Shown here in pieces: positions 60,976-64,000 of a stretch of 64,000 bases of DNA (position 1 is its first letter; each line of letters begins with the position of its first letter). This DNA is from Holophagales bacterium (GTDB lineage: Bacteria > Acidobacteriota > Thermoanaerobaculia > UBA5066): NCBI GenBank assembly GCA_016719485.1, contig JADJZB010000021.1, forward strand, positions 248,001 to 312,000, read 5' to 3'. The position numbers were made by a program, and so were the translations under genes. Under the pieces are notes generated by a model that saw only the letters and a list, made by a program, of their open reading frames with translations, had not been told where the DNA came from and did no database searches.

Positions 60976-61626
60976 GTGACGAACTACTACGAGATTCTCG
61001 GGGTGGGCCGTGATGCCTCCGAAGAAGTCATTCGGGGCCGGTTTCGGGCTCTCGCGAGAGACGCCCATCCGGATCGCTTCACCGACGCGGTGAAGAAGGC
61101 GGAAGCCGAGACCCGCTTCCAGGTCCTCACGGAGGCGGTGAACGTCCTGACGAACGCGCAGCGCCGCAAGGCCCACGACTTCGATCTCGACAAGGGCTCG
61201 GGGGGTGCGGCCTTCGACCCCGCCGGCATCGCGAAGGTCTACCTCGCCAAGGGAGTCAAGGCCTATCGCGACGGGGACTTCGCGACGGCCTTCCAGCAGT
61301 TCGACCTCTCCGTCCACCACTGGAAGAAGGATGCCAAGGCACTCCACTACCTCGCTCTCGTCTGCAGCCGGATTCCGGGCAAGGCTCGGCGGGGCGTGGA
61401 GGCCGTGGAAGCCGCGCTGAAGCTCGATCCGGAGAACGGTGCCGTTCACAGGGAGGCGTCCCGGCTCTACCTTCAGGTGGGACTCAGGACCAAGGCCGAA
61501 AGACACCTCCAGGAGGCTCTCAGCAGGATCCCCGAGGACGGCGACGTCCAGAAGCTGGCAACCGAGCTGCGCCCCCCGTCCGACAACAAGGGATTCCTTG
61601 GCGGGCTGTTCGGGCGGAAGGGCTAG
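60976..61626 (+). CDS. J-domain protein with TPR-like C-terminus
   Basis: A 216-residue co-chaperone-like protein. The J domain (1-70) begins NYYEILGVGRDASEE and has the essential HPD (31-33), so it should stimulate an Hsp70. Residues 85-205 look like TPR helices (AKVYLAKGVKAYRDGDFATA, ALHYLALVCSR, AVHREASRLYLQVGLRTKAE). It is not full DnaJ because the Gly/Phe and zinc regions are missing. The start is GTG 60976. The phosphatase gene follows by 9 nt. Confidence 0.88.
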   Translation: MTNYYEILGVGRDASEEVIRGRFRALARDAHPDRFTDAVKKAEAETRFQVLTEAVNVLTNAQRRKAHDFDLDKGSGGAAFDPAGIAKVYLAKGVKAYRDGDFATAFQQFDLSVHHWKKDAKALHYLALVCSRIPGKARRGVEAVEAALKLDPENGAVHREASRLYLQVGLRTKAERHLQEALSRIPEDGDVQKLATELRPPSDNKGFLGGLFGRKG

Positions 61627-61635
61627 AATCCGCAC

Positions 61636-62691
61636 GTGGCTCTCAATGCATACGGTCTCACCGACGTCGGCCGGAAGAGGAAGCACAACGAAGACGCTTA
61701 CCTGCTCGACGCCGAGCGGGGTCTCTTCGTCGTCGCCGATGGCATGGGTGGCCATGCCGCGGGCGAAGTGGCCTCCCGACTGACGGTCGAATCGATCCAG
61801 GAGTTCATCGCCGGCACGGAGGACGACCACGACAACACGTGGCCGTTCGGCTACAACAACCGCTACTCCGTCGACGGCAACCGTCTCAGCACGGCGGTCG
61901 AGCGCGCCAACGAGAAGGTGATGCGCGCCGTCGTGAACCGTCCCGAGCTGAAGGGAATGGGGACGACGGTCGTGGCCGCCCTGTTCGACGAGAAGCGGGC
62001 GACGCTCGTCCACGTCGGAGACAGCCGCGCCTACCTCCTGCGCGAGACCGAGCTGCGGCGCTTGACCGACGACCACTCGTGGGTCCAGGAGCAGGTCAAC
62101 GCCGGGATCCTGTCCGAGGACGAGGCTCGAAGCCACCCGCTCAAGAACGTCGTCACCCGCGCCCTCGGCGGCGGTGCGCACGTCGCGGTCGACCTCATCG
62201 AGATTCCCGTCGGAGGCGGCGACCGCTTCCTCCTCTGCTCCGACGGTCTCACCGGCATGGTGTCGGACGAGGAGATCACGAACGCCCTGGCCTCGTCACG
62301 GTCCCTCGAAGAGATCGTCCACGGGCTCATCGACCTCGCCAACGACCGGGGCGGCGTCGACAACATCACGGCCATCGTCGTCGAGGTGAAGTCCGGTTCG
62401 GCCGTCGAGGCGCTGAACAGGTCCGCCGACATTTCCAGGGAGAAGACTACGGTTTCCCTGCGGACCGCGACGGTGAGCGACGACGACATCACGCCGAGGG
62501 AAGGCGTCGAGATTCCGGTGACCGAGAAGCCCGCGGGCGAAGCTTCCCCGACGGCGCCCGAGGCACCTCCTGAAGCGCCGGCCGCAGCACCTCCCGAAGC
62601 GGAGGCACCGCCGGAGGCTGCCCCGGAGGCGCCCCCCGTGGCACCGTCCGAGGCACCGGGGACGTCCGAGGCCCCCGAGCCGAAGGGCTGA
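61636..62691 (+). CDS. PP2C-family protein phosphatase
   Basis: A 351-residue Ser/Thr phosphatase. PP2C motifs are LTDVGRKRKHNEDAY, VVADGMGGHAAGE (metal Asp35), MGTTVVAALF, HVGDSRAYLLR, LTDDHSWV, LLCSDGLTG and GGVDNITAIVV. After about residue 275 comes an acidic Pro/Ala/Glu-rich tail with no membrane span. It probably opposes an Hanks-type kinase, none of which is in the window. GTG 61636 is the start. Confidence 0.93.
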   Translation: MALNAYGLTDVGRKRKHNEDAYLLDAERGLFVVADGMGGHAAGEVASRLTVESIQEFIAGTEDDHDNTWPFGYNNRYSVDGNRLSTAVERANEKVMRAVVNRPELKGMGTTVVAALFDEKRATLVHVGDSRAYLLRETELRRLTDDHSWVQEQVNAGILSEDEARSHPLKNVVTRALGGGAHVAVDLIEIPVGGGDRFLLCSDGLTGMVSDEEITNALASSRSLEEIVHGLIDLANDRGGVDNITAIVVEVKSGSAVEALNRSADISREKTTVSLRTATVSDDDITPREGVEIPVTEKPAGEASPTAPEAPPEAPAAAPPEAEAPPEAAPEAPPVAPSEAPGTSEAPEPKG

Positions 62692-62698
62692 GCACGGT

Positions 62699-62747
62699 CC
62701 CGGCCGCGCCTGCGGGGCCGGGTCGGGTGCCGGCTCCGCCGGCACCC
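62699..62747. terminator. two hairpins between convergent PP2C gene and ychF
   Basis: CCCGGCC (62699-62705) pairs with GGCCGGG (62716-62722). GGGTGCCGG (62725-62733) pairs with CCGGCACCC (62739-62747). The genes converge here, so this is a plausible two-way end. Neither hairpin has a T run. Confidence 0.5.
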
Positions 62748-62764
62748 TCCTCCAGGGAGGCTCG

Positions 62765-63835
62765 CTAGACGTTGAACCGGACGTGGACGACGTCCCCGTC
62801 CTTCACGACGTAATCCTTCCCCTCGAGCTTCAGCTTGCCCTTCGTCCGGCAGTCGGCGAGCGAGCCGAGCTCGAGGAGGTCCTCGACGGCCACGACCTCG
62901 CCGCGGATGAAGCCACGGGCGAGGTCGGAGTGGATCGCCCCGGCGCACTCCACTGCGGTCGCGCCGACGGGTACCGTCCAGGCCCGGCACTCGTCCTCGC
63001 CGGCCGTGAAGAACGACTGGACGCCGAGGAGGCGGTAGGACGCGCGGAGGATCCGGTCCACCCCACGCTCGGAGAGACCGAGGTCGGCGAGGAAGACCGG
63101 AACGTCCTCGTCGGGCAGGTCGTTGAGCTCCATCTCGATCTTCGCGGCGGCGCGCGCCACGACGACGCGGGGCTGCCCGGCGAAGCTCTCCAGCCCGAAT
63201 CGCGCCACGGGATCGGCAGCCGCGTCGGCGTCGGAGACGTTGACGACGAGAAGGAGGGGCTTCAGCGACAGGAGCGTGAAGCCGCGAAGGCACTTCTCTT
63301 CGGCCGCAGAAAGGCCGGCCGCCCGGAGCGGCGTGGCGGCCTCGAGGGCGGGAAGACACTTCTCGATGGCGGCCCACTCCGCGTCGAGCTCGGCCGACTT
63401 CGTCTTCTTCCTCTCCTTGTCGAGCTTCTCGCGTCGTTTCTCCAGGAGAACGTAATCGCAGAGGACGAGCTCCTCGTCGAGCATCTTCGCGTCGCGCGCA
63501 GGGTCGACGCCACCCTCGTGCGGAAGGTCGGCATCCTCGAAGGCGCGCAGGACGTGAACGAGGGCGTCGACGTTCTTGAGGGCCGAGAAGTCGATCTTCT
63601 CCTGTTCGCCCTTCGCGATGCCCGGGACGTCGACGAAGTCGACCGTGGCCGGGGTGTGCTTCTTCGGCTTGAAGAGCGCGGACAGGCGGTCGAGGCGCGG
63701 GTCGGGGACGTGGGCCGTCCCCAGGTGGGTCTCCCGCACGGCGCCGAACTTGTCGACCGACTGGTGGGAGCGGGTCAGGAGATTGAAGAGGGTGGTCTTT
63801 CCGGTCTTCGGCCGGCCGACGATGCCGAGTTTCAT
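62765..63835 (-). CDS. ychF: YchF/OLA1-family P-loop ATPase
   Basis: A 356-residue Obg-related nucleotidase that binds ribosomes. It has the P-loop GRPKTGKT (7-14), DFVDVPGIAKGEQEK, a coiled-coil arm (about 115-160, LEKRREKLDKERKKTK) and a C-terminal TGS domain (ARGFIRGEVVAVEDL, KGKLKLEGKDYVVKDGDVV). The base-specificity motif NxxE, which favours ATP in this family, reads NVSD here (199-202). ATG 63835 is the start. It is shorter in the arm than the G-protein domain pattern of Obg. Confidence 0.93.
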   Translation of the reverse strand: MKLGIVGRPKTGKTTLFNLLTRSHQSVDKFGAVRETHLGTAHVPDPRLDRLSALFKPKKHTPATVDFVDVPGIAKGEQEKIDFSALKNVDALVHVLRAFEDADLPHEGGVDPARDAKMLDEELVLCDYVLLEKRREKLDKERKKTKSAELDAEWAAIEKCLPALEAATPLRAAGLSAAEEKCLRGFTLLSLKPLLLVVNVSDADAAADPVARFGLESFAGQPRVVVARAAAKIEMELNDLPDEDVPVFLADLGLSERGVDRILRASYRLLGVQSFFTAGEDECRAWTVPVGATAVECAGAIHSDLARGFIRGEVVAVEDLLELGSLADCRTKGKLKLEGKDYVVKDGDVVHVRFNV

Positions 63836-63900
63836 TGCCGCCGGAGCGTAGCAGACCGCCGATTCCCGGCCGTCTGCCGCGCTCCGAGCGGGCCTGGAGG

Positions 63901-64000
63901 CTACTTCCTGGCGATCGCCGCGGGCTCGGGGCGAATGCCGGCGAGCTTCTCGGCTTCGGGGAAGAGCGTCAGGGCCTTCTTCAGCTGCTCGTCCCCTTCG
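63901..64000 (-). CDS. C-terminal end of an unknown gene (start beyond right edge)
   Basis: An open minus-strand frame enters from the right edge and ends at TAG 63901-63903. The last 32 residues include LKKALTLFPEAEKLAGI and end in AIARK. The codon bias matches the neighbours. It looks like a helix end, perhaps TPR-like, but the family cannot be named. The gap to ychF is 65 nt. Confidence 0.5.
   Translation of the reverse strand, partial: EGDEQLKKALTLFPEAEKLAGIRPEPAAIARK

Overview
The window is one contiguous piece of a high-GC bacterial chromosome. Coding strands have strongly G/C-biased third positions, many genes start with GTG or TTG, the tRNAs encode their own CCA, and Shine-Dalgarno sites are clear. 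The translation and transcription genes are full length and in standard bacterial order. The lineage is uncertain. The variant EF-Tu switch I, an AroD-AroE fusion, a HisZ-type histidine pathway and a FecR/DUF6600-like surface protein point to Acidobacteriota or a neighbouring deep phylum, but this is inference and no search was run.

Layout. 1-934 (minus): N-terminal part of an exported repeat protein that runs off the left edge. 1026-1954: promoter, four tRNAs (Thr, Tyr, Thr, Gly), rpmG and tRNA-Trp. 2032-13864: secE, nusG, rplKAJL, rpoBC. 13865-14302: hairpins, a tandem repeat and a strong promoter. 14303-35086: the str, S10, spc and alpha operons almost without interruption (rpsL, rpsG, fusA, tuf, S10 to L29/S17, L14 to secY, adk, map, infA, rpmJ, rpsM, rpsK, rpsD, rpoA, rplQ). 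35083-38582 (minus): response regulator, acpS, a small membrane protein and a FecR-like protein. 38727-40058: a cyclic-nucleotide-binding-domain protein and peptide deformylase. 40179-41087 (minus): a second response regulator. 41169-42580: cysS. 42577-58088: an aro-his-trp super-operon. 58097-62691: a helical-repeat protein, a RodZ-like protein, a second helical-repeat protein, a DnaJ/TPR protein and a PP2C phosphatase. 62765-63835 (minus): ychF. 63901-64000 (minus): the C-terminal end of an unknown gene.

Most interesting system. Thirteen genes covering two shikimate steps, nearly all of histidine synthesis and all of tryptophan synthesis are joined by 1-8 nt stop/start overlaps. In front of them is a 13-codon leader peptide, MTFASVLWHWHHA, whose Trp and His codons are interleaved as W-H-W-H-H. 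It is followed by mutually exclusive RNA helices and an intrinsic terminator. This reads as one attenuator sensing both charged tRNA-Trp and charged tRNA-His. The 3' arm of the terminator also carries the aroDE ribosome-binding sequence. The operon contains two unusual fusions: HisZ-HisG, and a three-domain HisF-HisI-HisE.

Other points are a four-cysteine insertion in RpoB, a non-canonical EF-Tu switch I, an enlarged tunnel hairpin in ribosomal protein L22, and a possible Cys-containing leader peptide overlapping the cysS start. Two otherwise intact genes (cysS and trpCF) carry single frame breaks at short C/G runs. Consensus sequencing errors are the simplest explanation, so these two should be treated with care.
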